Positions 1-6,150 of a stretch of DNA of 12,699 nt are shown here, in pieces (the stretch's first letter is position 1; the number at the start of each line of letters is the position of its first letter). The DNA is from Methanomicrobiales archaeon. GTDB lineage: Archaea > Halobacteriota > Methanomicrobia > Methanomicrobiales > JACTUA01. Location of the stretch: contig JAJRDC010000245.1 of NCBI GenBank assembly GCA_028678635.1, positions 1-12,699 on the forward strand. The letters run 5' to 3'. The notes below the pieces were generated by a model. That model saw only the letters and a list, made by a program, of their open reading frames with translations, was not told where the DNA came from and did no database searches. A program made the position numbers and the translations under genes.

Positions 1-826
1 CGGGCCGGAGGACCCGTCCGATCTCCCGGAGGGCACGGGGAGTGAGCCGGTCCAGGTCCCGCCCCCGGATCCAGCTGGACTGGCCGTAGGGCAGATCCGT
101 GGCCACGCTCTCCACGGATGCTGAACAGAGAGGAAGGGCACCCGCATCCAGCCGCATCAGGTCGGCGTTCCGGAGATTCAACCGGCTCCCTGCCACCATC
201 GCGGGATCCGCATCCCCGCCGGCTGCCCGCGCCCCCAGGAGCTCCGCCTCCAGCAGGAACCCGCCTGTGCCGCAGAAGGGATCAAAGAGGATCTCGCCGG
301 GGCTGAGGAGGGTGATGTTCACCACGGCCCGGGCAAATCGCGGGAGCATGACACCTGGATGGAAGAACGGGCGCCTGAGGGGGTTCCGGGAGGAGTAGGG
401 CTCCTTCTCGATCCGGAAGAGGATCCTGCCCAGAAAACAGCGGTCGCCCGAGATCAGGGCCCGGTACTCCACCTCGGGTGCCGCAAGGGAGACCTGCCCC
501 GATATCAGGGAGCCCATCATCCGTTCCAGTTCCGGCTGCGACGCGGTGGGGGTGCTCCCCACCGCCTTCTTCACCCGCACCGAGAAGGGTGCACCGGGGG
601 CGAGGGCCATGTCCCCGAGCAGCCCGGCGATGGGCTCCGGGGCGGAGGGGCAGCTCCCCAGGAACTCCATCACCACGTGGGTGAGGGCGAGGCGCCGGGC
701 TGCCTGCGGATCTGGGCAGTCGGCGATGGCCACCTGCGGGAGGTATTCCCGCACGGTCCCCACGCACTCCAGCTCCGCCACCGGGAGCGTGGGATGCTCC
801 CCCGAGAGCTCAAAGAGAAGCCGCAT
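1..826 (-). CDS. tRNA (guanine(10)-N2)-methyltransferase, Trm-G10/Trm11 family, 3' end missing
   Basis: Predicted to methylate N2 of guanosine 10 in tRNA using S-adenosylmethionine. About 275 residues are visible; the C-terminus runs off the left edge. The first ~150 residues fit the THUMP-containing N-terminal half of the family (it opens MRLLFELSGEHPTLP). The Rossmann methyltransferase part follows: SAM motif I DPFCGTGGF at residues 182-190, an acidic DAD at 205-207, and the catalytic motif TDLPYG at 243-248. The usual catalytic motif is DPPY, so Leu245 replaces the first Pro. The start at 826 is chosen because it gives the family N-terminus and no ATG, GTG or TTG lies just upstream in frame. 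An AAGGAG sits directly against the ATG with no spacer, so initiation may be leaderless. The gene is divergent from the U32 gene, another probable RNA-modification gene. Family assignment is firm; mono- versus dimethylation cannot be read from sequence. Confidence 0.88.
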   Translation of the reverse strand, partial: MRLLFELSGEHPTLPVAELECVGTVREYLPQVAIADCPDPQAARRLALTHVVMEFLGSCPSAPEPIAGLLGDMALAPGAPFSVRVKKAVGSTPTASQPELERMMGSLISGQVSLAAPEVEYRALISGDRCFLGRILFRIEKEPYSSRNPLRRPFFHPGVMLPRFARAVVNITLLSPGEILFDPFCGTGGFLLEAELLGARAAGGDADPAMVAGSRLNLRNADLMRLDAGALPLCSASVESVATDLPYGQSSWIRGRDLDRLTPRALREIGRVLRP

Positions 827-945
827 CTCCTTCCATTCCGGATCGTATCCCCGGGGTGATGAAGCCCGCAGTCCCGGGCATCCAGGAGGGGCCCGAAACT
901 GACTTCGCCCCGGAGGGAGAGTACCTGAAGGAGGGGTGAGGGGAC

Positions 946-3594
946 ACGGGCGACGGGACCGGGACACTGCCGGAACTGCTGGCTCCCGCCGGCTCACGGG
1001 ATGCGCTCCGGGCCGCCATCGCAGCCGGGGCCGATGCCGTGTACCTGGGGGGGAAGCGCTTCTCGGCCCGGGCATATGCGGCCAACTTCGGGGACCGGGA
1101 ACTGGGCGAGGCCATCCGGTATGCCCACACCCGTGGCGCCAGGGTCTACGTCACGGTGAACACCCTGGTGACGGACGGGGAGCTGGCGGCCGCAGGGGAG
1201 TACCTGGTCCGCCTCCATGGGATGGGGGCCGACGGCGTGCTGGTGCAGGACGCGGGCCTTGCCGCCCTGGCACGGGAGGTGGTCCCGGAGCTCCCGCTCC
1301 ATGCCTCCACCCAGATGACGGTCCATACCGCCGAAGGCGTCCTCTCTGCAGCGGGACAGGGCTTCACCCGGGTGGTCCTGGCCCGGGAGGTGCCTCTCTC
1401 CGATGTGAGAGAGATCGTCCGGCAGGGGAAAAAGGCCGGGATCGGGATCGAGGTCTTCATCCACGGTGCCCTGTGCTACTCCTACTCGGGACAGTGCCTC
1501 CTCTCCTCCTTTATCGGGGGGAGAAGCGGGAACCGGGGCATGTGTGCCCAGCCGTGCCGGAAACCTTACCGGCTGGTGCGGTGCGACCTGGACGCGTTCG
1601 ACCGTCCCACGGCCTGTGCTCCGGCTCCCCTGGAGGACCGGTACCTCCTTTCCACCCGCGACCTGGCGGTCTACCCCATCCTTGACAGGGTGGTCCACTC
1701 AGGTGTTGCCGCCCTGAAGATCGAGGGGAGGATGCGGTCCCCCGGCTACGTGGCCATCGTCACCTCCGTGTACCGGAAGGCCCTGGACCGGATCCGGGAG
1801 GGGACCTGGGAGCCATCCGACGATGACCTGCAGGACCTGGCCCTGGCGTTCAACCGGGAGTTCACCACAGGGTACCTGGGGCAGGATCCCTGTGACCGGG
1901 TGATGGGCCGCGCCCGGCCTGACAACCGGGGTGTCAGGATCGGAACCGTCACCCGGTCGGATCCCGATACAGGCATCGTGGAGATCCGGATCGAGGGGAT
2001 CCTGGTCCCGGTGGCGGGGGACGGCATCACCTTCGCCGTGCCCCGAGCAGAAGAAACGACGGGAATGGTGCTGCGGAGGGAACCGGAGCGGAAGGGGGAC
2101 CGCCTGATCCTCAGGGTGCCGGTGAAGGTATCCCGGGGATCAGCAGTGTACCTGACCCGCCGGGGGGAACTGGAAGAGCGTACCCGCCCGGGGCGGGGTG
2201 GAATCCCGCCGGATCGGAAGGGCTCGGTTGCGGTGGAGGTGACCGCCACCTGGGAACCGGATGGGAGGCCGGTTCTCTCGGGCAGACTCCTGTCCCGGCG
2301 CGGGATTCCCCGGGCTGTCCGGCTCCCGGCAGACTTCACCATGCCGGTTGCCGGGACCCGGCCTGTGGGCGAGGCATCCCTCCGGGAAACCCTCGGCCGG
2401 ACCGGCGATTCGCGGTTCCGGTTCACTCCCCTGGTGCTCCGCTACCCCGGCGGCCTCTTTGCCCGGCCTTCCGACCTGAACCGGCTCCGGCGGGAGTTCC
2501 TGGTCCGGCTGGGGGAGGTGTACCTGGACTCACCCCGGGCATCCCGTGACGGAGAGGGAGATGCCCTTGCCCGGCTAGGGGAAAGGATCCGGTCCCTGAC
2601 GGTGCGCGGCAGGGGAACCGGTTCTCCCGGAGCCTTCCCGGAACTGGCGGTCTCCGTCGACTCGGCGGAGGCGGCTGCAGCCGCAGCGGAGGCCGGAGCC
2701 CGCAGGGTGTACCTCGAACCTCAGGTACGGTCCATGGCAGCATGCCTGGCGCCAGACCTGGATCCCGGGGAGGCGGGGGAACGGATCCTGTGCCAGCTTG
2801 AGGCGGCCGCTGATTCCCTCCGGGAAAAGGATGCGTTCCTGGCCTGGAGGTGGCCGAGGATCACCCGGCGGGACTTCTTGGATGCGGTGATCCCCCTCCT
2901 CCCCCGGATCGCCCCGCGCCTGGACGGAGTACGGGTGGAGGGGACCGGTGACGCGGCCGCGGTCCGGGGATCGTGCCCCGGTCTTCCCCTCATGGGCGGC
3001 GAGGGCCTGAACGTGACGAACCTCTCCACCATCCTGGCCCTCTCCCCGCCATTCACCTCCCTCGCACTTTCGCCGGAGCTCCCGCTCTCCGGGCTTTTTC
3101 CCCTCTCCGCCGCCCTGGCCGGAGGCCGGGGACCGCTCCTGGAATACCCGGTCCAGGGAAACCAGGAGGTGATGGTGAGCCGGGACTGCCTGCCACGATC
3201 CCTCACAGGCATCACAGAAGCGGACCGGGATCGCCTGGCAAGAGGCCCCTTCCTGGGCCTCCAGGATGAACGCCGCCGGATCTTTCCCCTCTCGGTTGAT
3301 GCGGTGTGCCACACCGTGATCCGGAACGCGGTGGAGACCTGCCTGATCGATCACCTTCCCACCCTCATCGATACTGCTCTCCCGATCCTCTGCATCGATG
3401 CACGGGACCGTTCGCCGCGGTATGCGGGGAGGATCACGGAGATCTACCGTCAGGGGATATCTGTGGCCGCACTACGGGATGCACACACCGTGCGTACCCT
3501 GGAGGACCTGAAGGAGGAGATCCGGAAGGTGGCCAGGGGTGGCATCACCACCGGCCATTTCCTGAAAGGACCGGAACCGTGGGAGGGCGACTGA
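946..3594 (+). CDS. U32 family protein with DUF3656-type C-terminal region (RlhA-like, probable RNA hydroxylase); start uncertain
   Basis: Annotated historically as a collagenase-like U32 peptidase. Characterised bacterial members (RlhA, TrhP, UbiU/V) are iron-sulfur proteins that hydroxylate RNA or quinone precursors. The N-terminal barrel opens with LPELLAPAGS (967-996) and AGADAVYLGGKRF (1024-1062). The U32 signature EVFIHGALCYSYSGQCLLS spans 1450-1506, with Cys codons at 1474 and 1495, followed by GMCAQPC with Cys codons at 1543 and 1555, all candidate cluster ligands. FNREFTTGYL (near 1850) and the remaining ~550 residues match the long DUF3656 form, about 880 residues in total. No ATG, GTG or TTG lies in frame between a TGA at 937-939 and GTG 1039, yet the conserved N-terminus begins by 967. 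ACG 946 is listed because it sits 6 bases after a GGTGA Shine-Dalgarno-like stretch; CTG 967 is an alternative. Starting at GTG 1039 would delete the LLAPAG motif. The family is certain, the substrate is not. Confidence 0.9.
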   Translation, partial: TGDGTGTLPELLAPAGSRDALRAAIAAGADAVYLGGKRFSARAYAANFGDRELGEAIRYAHTRGARVYVTVNTLVTDGELAAAGEYLVRLHGMGADGVLVQDAGLAALAREVVPELPLHASTQMTVHTAEGVLSAAGQGFTRVVLAREVPLSDVREIVRQGKKAGIGIEVFIHGALCYSYSGQCLLSSFIGGRSGNRGMCAQPCRKPYRLVRCDLDAFDRPTACAPAPLEDRYLLSTRDLAVYPILDRVVHSGVAALKIEGRMRSPGYVAIVTSVYRKALDRIREGTWEPSDDDLQDLALAFNREFTTGYLGQDPCDRVMGRARPDNRGVRIGTVTRSDPDTGIVEIRIEGILVPVAGDGITFAVPRAEETTGMVLRREPERKGDRLILRVPVKVSRGSAVYLTRRGELEERTRPGRGGIPPDRKGSVAVEVTATWEPDGRPVLSGRLLSRRGIPRAVRLPADFTMPVAGTRPVGEASLRETLGRTGDSRFRFTPLVLRYPGGLFARPSDLNRLRREFLVRLGEVYLDSPRASRDGEGDALARLGERIRSLTVRGRGTGSPGAFPELAVSVDSAEAAAAAAEAGARRVYLEPQVRSMAACLAPDLDPGEAGERILCQLEAAADSLREKDAFLAWRWPRITRRDFLDAVIPLLPRIAPRLDGVRVEGTGDAAAVRGSCPGLPLMGGEGLNVTNLSTILALSPPFTSLALSPELPLSGLFPLSAALAGGRGPLLEYPVQGNQEVMVSRDCLPRSLTGITEADRDRLARGPFLGLQDERRRIFPLSVDAVCHTVIRNAVETCLIDHLPTLIDTALPILCIDARDRSPRYAGRITEIYRQGISVAALRDAHTVRTLEDLKEEIRKVARGGITTGHFLKGPEPWEGD

Positions 3595-3640
3595 GGGGGA
3601 ACGGGAATCCCGCGTGCACCGGCCATTTCCCTCCCCCGGA

Positions 3641-3650
3641 ATGTATAAGC
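3641..3650 (+). promoter_or_regulatory. Putative archaeal TATA box for aroD
   Basis: The 101-base gap between the U32 gene and aroD contains atgtataagc, the most TATA-like sequence there in otherwise GC-rich DNA. Its centre at about 3645 predicts transcription from about 3670, giving a short leader that contains a GGAGG ribosome binding site at 3681-3685, ten bases before the aroD ATG. It suggests aroD can be transcribed independently of the U32 gene. The assignment rests on position and composition only. Confidence 0.45.
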
Positions 3651-3695
3651 ACCCGAGCGCCTGAAGATGAGGTGGAAACGGGAGGAACCTGATCC

Positions 3696-4325
3696 ATGAA
3701 GATGGTGGTCTCGATCGGCGAGGGTGGCGTCCCCGGGGATCTGTCAGCACTGCACCCCGACCTGGTGGAGGTCCGGCTGGATATCGGCGGCACCGGCCTC
3801 CTGGAATCGGTGCAGCCCCTCCGGCAGGCGGGAATTCCGGTGATCGCCACCCTCAGGAGCAGGGCTGAGGGCGGGCGGTTCGCGGGTGACGAGAAGGAAT
3901 GGATCCGGATCCTCCGTCCGCTGCTGCCCCTGGCGGAATGGGTGGACATGGAACTCCGGTTCCGGCGCCATGCCCCCGGGATCCGGAACGCCGGGAGGCA
4001 GATCATCGCCTCCTGCCATCTGGCCGGCATGCCGGACCTCCAGCAGCTGAAATCACTGGAACGGGATCTCCGCTCCTACGGCGATCTCCCAAAGATCGTG
4101 GTCACCCCGCGGGACCCGTGGGACCTCGTCGCCCTCTTCTCCTACACCCTTGCGGCGGAGAAACCCATCTGCGTCGGCGTTTCGGGTGAACAGTTCCGGT
4201 ATGCCCGTGCCCTCCTCTCCCTCTTCGGCTCGGAACTGGTGTACACCCATGCCGGTGTACCGACGGCAGCCGGGCAATACCACATCCGCGAGTTCCGGGA
4301 GCTGTGGACCCTGCTCACGAAGTGA
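3696..4325 (+). CDS. aroD: 3-Dehydroquinate dehydratase, type I
   Basis: Converts 3-dehydroquinate to 3-dehydroshikimate through a Schiff base, the third step of the archaeal pathway. The 209-residue length is normal for the short archaeal type I enzyme. Visible motifs: VEVRLD at 24-29, ATLRS at 51-55, IIASCHLAG at 103-111 with catalytic His108, LPKIVV at 131-136 with Schiff-base Lys133, the substrate-side Arg168 region GVSGEQFR, and the closing loop TAAGQ at 190-194. GGAGG at 3681-3685 supports the start; ATG 3702 is a less likely alternative. It is the one shikimate gene in the window outside the minus-strand operon: it lies downstream of the U32 gene, points toward the operon, and has its own TATA-like box. 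T-runs at 4424-4439 probably end its transcript. Confidence 0.95.
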   Translation: MKMVVSIGEGGVPGDLSALHPDLVEVRLDIGGTGLLESVQPLRQAGIPVIATLRSRAEGGRFAGDEKEWIRILRPLLPLAEWVDMELRFRRHAPGIRNAGRQIIASCHLAGMPDLQQLKSLERDLRSYGDLPKIVVTPRDPWDLVALFSYTLAAEKPICVGVSGEQFRYARALLSLFGSELVYTHAGVPTAAGQYHIREFRELWTLLTK

Positions 4326-4423
4326 GCGCCTGGTTCGGTTCGAGAGGTTTGTTGATTGCCGGTGAAACGACCTGGAGTGTGTGGGGACTGCCGCCCATCC
4401 TGATGTGGATGGGTTGCTCTTCG

Positions 4424-4439
4424 TTTTTTTCAGTTTTTT
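4424..4439 (+). terminator. U-rich terminator downstream of aroD
   Basis: Two T-runs, seven Ts at 4424-4430 and six Ts at 4434-4439, lie about 100 bases after the aroD stop and stand out in GC-rich DNA. Oligo-T on the coding strand, with or without a hairpin, is the usual archaeal intrinsic termination signal. No clear hairpin precedes them; a strong one follows at 4456-4496. Confidence 0.55.
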
Positions 4440-4455
4440 CTCAAAATGCTTTTCA

Positions 4456-4496
4456 GGGACACTGTGCGGGAGGCGACGCTGCCCCCTCCCGGTCCC
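4456..4496. other. Bulged hairpin
   Basis: GGGAC (4456-4460) pairs with GTCCC (4492-4496), and CGGGAGG (4467-4473) pairs with CCTCCCG (4485-4491). The left arm carries a 6-base bulge and the apical loop is 11 bases. The 3' arms are contiguous, so twelve pairs can stack apart from the bulge. It follows the aroD T-runs directly. It could stabilise a transcript 3' end, belong to a small RNA, or be accidental. Confidence 0.4.
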
Positions 4497-4709
4497 ACCC
4501 CTGATGAGGATAGACCGTGTCGAGAGTTTTTGTTCCTTGGATTCTTCAGTCCGGATCAACCGCGGGGAGTCGCCCACGCGGCGGGGCGGCGGAGCCCCCC
4601 AGGAGCGTCCCAGTACTGGTCCGCACATGTATAGCGCCGACCTGTGTCGATAAGGGAATACTGCGCCGTCAGGGGTCTCCACGCGGCGGTGAGGGCACAC
4701 GAGAATCCC

Positions 4710-4726
4710 CACTGAGAAAATCAGTG
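4710..4726. other. Short perfect hairpin downstream of the zinc-protein gene
   Basis: CACTGA (4710-4715) and TCAGTG (4721-4726) flank GAAAA. On the minus strand the loop is T-rich and lies about 45 bases past the stop of the small zinc-protein gene. A role in ending that transcript is possible, but no T-run follows the stem. Confidence 0.3.
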
Positions 4727-4768
4727 AGGAAGCGATACTCCGAAGAAAACCTGCATCCTCAGCGGGGA

Positions 4769-5017
4769 TCAGGGGGGGAGGACGCCGTCCATCCCGGCTT
4801 TGGCGCAGAAAAGACCGGCCCAGCCGGTGAACCCGCAGTAGATGCACCCAACCCCTTCACAGTGCCGGCACTTTTTTGATGGCTGGGCCACCAGCACCTT
4901 CCCGGTTTTATCACAGTAGCAGCACCCCTCGCCCTCACAGTGGGCGCAGGTCTCGGGGGCATACCGGACGGGTTCCTTCGTTCCTTCACCGCTCACGGTA
5001 GATCCGGTGGACTTCAT
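4769..5017 (-). CDS. Small cysteine-rich protein with two CxHCxGxGCxYC modules (DnaJ-type zinc-finger-like)
   Basis: 82 residues with no recognised family name. After a polar 20-residue leader come two near-identical modules: CAHCEGEGCCYC at 24-35 and CRHCEGVGCIYC at 50-61, each trailed by a short TG segment (DKTGK, GFTGW). CxxC-x-G-x-G-C spacing recalls the DnaJ/Hsp40 zinc-binding region; each module offers four Cys (24, 27, 32, 35 and 50, 53, 58, 61), enough for zinc. Cys33 and Cys71 are extra. There is no signal peptide or membrane segment, so it is probably cytoplasmic. It lies 134 bases past aroC on the same strand, with its own TATA-like box (5043-5052) about 30 bases upstream of ATG 5017 and no clear Shine-Dalgarno, consistent with a leaderless or nearly leaderless message. 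A role in aromatic synthesis is not implied; zinc chaperone, redox protein and protein adaptor are all open. Confidence 0.75.
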   Translation of the reverse strand: MKSTGSTVSGEGTKEPVRYAPETCAHCEGEGCCYCDKTGKVLVAQPSKKCRHCEGVGCIYCGFTGWAGLFCAKAGMDGVLPP

Positions 5018-5042
5018 GAGACGATAACGGTTGCCGGCGTTG

Positions 5043-5052
5043 TTGTATTATC
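5043..5052 (-). promoter_or_regulatory. Putative TATA box for the small zinc-protein gene
   Basis: On the minus strand GATAATACAA lies in an AT-richer patch between aroC and the 82-residue gene. Its centre is about 30 bases from ATG 5017, so transcription would start within a few bases of the start codon. That fits the missing ribosome binding site. Assigned by position and composition only. Confidence 0.45.
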
Positions 5053-5061
5053 ATCACTGAC

Positions 5062-5082
5062 GGGAGGGGCCGTGGCCCTCCC
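5062..5082. other. GC-rich inverted repeat after aroC
   Basis: GGGAGGG (5062-5068) and CCCTCCC (5076-5082) flank GCCGTGG, giving a strong hairpin 70 bases past the aroC stop and just upstream of the next gene's TATA-like box. It may mark the 3' end of the aromatic operon transcript. No T-run follows on the minus strand, so it is not called a terminator outright. Confidence 0.35.
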
Positions 5083-5151
5083 CCACGAGAGGATACGCCC
5101 TGACACCGGATACTGATGGGCTGGTGTATCCCCGGGCGGCGTCAGCCTGCT

Positions 5152-6150
5152 TCAGTGGAGGAATGCCCGGTACTTCTCCCGCTCCAGCCAGGCGTCCAGG
5201 ATGACGAGAGCAAGCATCGCCTCGGCCACGGGCACGATCCGGGGCACGATGCAGGGGTCATGCCTCCCCTCCACCCGGATCTCCCGGGCGTTCCCCTGCG
5301 TGTCCACCGTCTGCTGCGGTTTCGAGATGGACGGCGTGGGCTTCACCGCGATCCGGACCACGATATCCTGGCCGGTGCTGATCCCGCCTAGGATCCCGCC
5401 GGCGTGGTTGGAGAGGAACCCGCCCGGAACGAGGGGATCGTTATGCTCGCTCCCCCGCATCCCTGCGGCAGCGAACCCGGTCCCGATCTCCACTCCCTTC
5501 ACGGCGCCGATACCCATCATGGCGCCGGCAATGGCCCCGTCCAGCTTCCCCATGACGGGATCACCGAGGCCCGCGGGGCAGCCCTCGGCCACGATTTCCA
5601 CGATGCCGCCCACCGAATCGCCCCCGGACTTCGCCTTCTGGATCTCCTCCTCCCACTGCTCCGGGGTGGAGGCCCCGTGGATCTCCCGGATCTCCCCCCG
5701 GATCCGGATCCCCTTGAGGACCAGGATCTTCATGGCCACGGCCCCGGCCGCCACCCGGCCCACGGTCTCCCGTCCCGAGGATCGGCCCCCGCCGCGGTGG
5801 TCCCGGACCCCGTACCTGGCCCGGTACGTGATATCGGCGTGGCCGGGCCGGAAGACGTCCCGGAGTGATTCGTACTCGCCTGGCTTTGCGTCCCGGTTCC
5901 GGACCAGCAGCGCCACCGGTGCGCCGGTGGTCCTCCCCTCGAAGATCCCGGAGAGGATCTCCACCCGGTCCGGCTCGGCTCGTGCAGAGACGAGAGGCCC
6001 TGTTCCTGGCCGCCGCCTGTCCAGAAGGGGCTGGATGTCCCCTTCCGCAAGGGCCAGCCCCGACGGGCACCCGTCGATGACGACCCCCAGCGCCTTCCCG
6101 TGGCTCTCGCCGAAGGTGGTGCACCGGAAATTCCTGCCAAAGGTGTTCAT
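5152..6150 (-). CDS. aroC: Chorismate synthase
   Basis: Catalyses the last shared step, EPSP to chorismate, using reduced FMN. 332 residues, slightly short but typical of archaeal enzymes. Diagnostic segments: TTFGESHG at 11-18 with His17, [10 protein letters not shown] at 100-109 with His104, [12 protein letters not shown] near 118-129, KPTPSI in the C-terminal third, and a late RHDPCIVPR motif. The ATG at 6150 overlaps the stop of the upstream kinase-dehydrogenase fusion by four bases (ATGA), and GGAGG at 6161-6165 lies ten bases upstream. It is the last gene of the aromatic operon visible here; a GC-rich hairpin follows. All catalytic histidines are present, so it should be active. Confidence 0.97.
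   Translation of the reverse strand: MNTFGRNFRCTTFGESHGKALGVVIDGCPSGLALAEGDIQPLLDRRRPGTGPLVSARAEPDRVEILSGIFEGRTTGAPVALLVRNRDAKPGEYESLRDVFRPGHADITYRARYGVRDHRGGGRSSGRETVGRVAAGAVAMKILVLKGIRIRGEIREIHGASTPEQWEEEIQKAKSGGDSVGGIVEIVAEGCPAGLGDPVMGKLDGAIAGAMMGIGAVKGVEIGTGFAAAGMRGSEHNDPLVPGGFLSNHAGGILGGISTGQDIVVRIAVKPTPSISKPQQTVDTQGNAREIRVEGRHDPCIVPRIVPVAEAMLALVILDAWLEREKYRAFLH

Larger units (their letters stand above)
4440..4768. other. Non-coding region with several inverted repeats, no gene recognised
   Basis: Convergent intergenic stretch between aroD and the small zinc protein gene. Open frames through it read as low-information shadow sequence, and I see no tRNA, 5S, SRP RNA or RNase P RNA signature on either strand. 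It does hold structure: a 12-pair bulged hairpin (4456-4496), a perfect 6-base stem CACTGA/TCAGTG with a GAAAA loop (4710-4726), and an 11-base direct repeat CCACGCGGCGG at 4574-4584 and 4679-4689. A TATA-like tgtatagc occurs at 4628-4635. An unrecognised ncRNA is possible but not shown. Confidence 0.4.

Noticed and set aside
859..939. 26-codon plus-strand frame upstream of the U32 gene, ending in TGA with an overlapping GTG at 936
   Set aside because: It has no good ribosome binding site and no recognisable sequence, and GTG 936 is out of frame with the U32 protein. Kept only as part of the start-codon finding.
3549..3630. 14-base direct repeat CACCGGCCATTTCC at 3549-3562 and 3617-3630
   Set aside because: One copy is coding and only two copies exist; short GC-rich matches are common here and no element boundary accompanies them.
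4326..4360. GGTTCGAG resembling a tRNA T-arm after aroD
   Set aside because: No acceptor, D or anticodon arms can be built around it.
4053..4847. 264-codon minus frame across the aroD 3' part and the intergenic region
   Set aside because: It is antisense to aroD, has no family resemblance, and is compositionally a shadow frame.
5092..5151. Alternative pairings around ggatac/gtatcc and CTGAC/GTCAG after aroC, considered as a riboswitch or attenuator
   Set aside because: Stems are short, mutually exclusive and downstream of aroC rather than ahead of a gene; no known riboswitch core is present.
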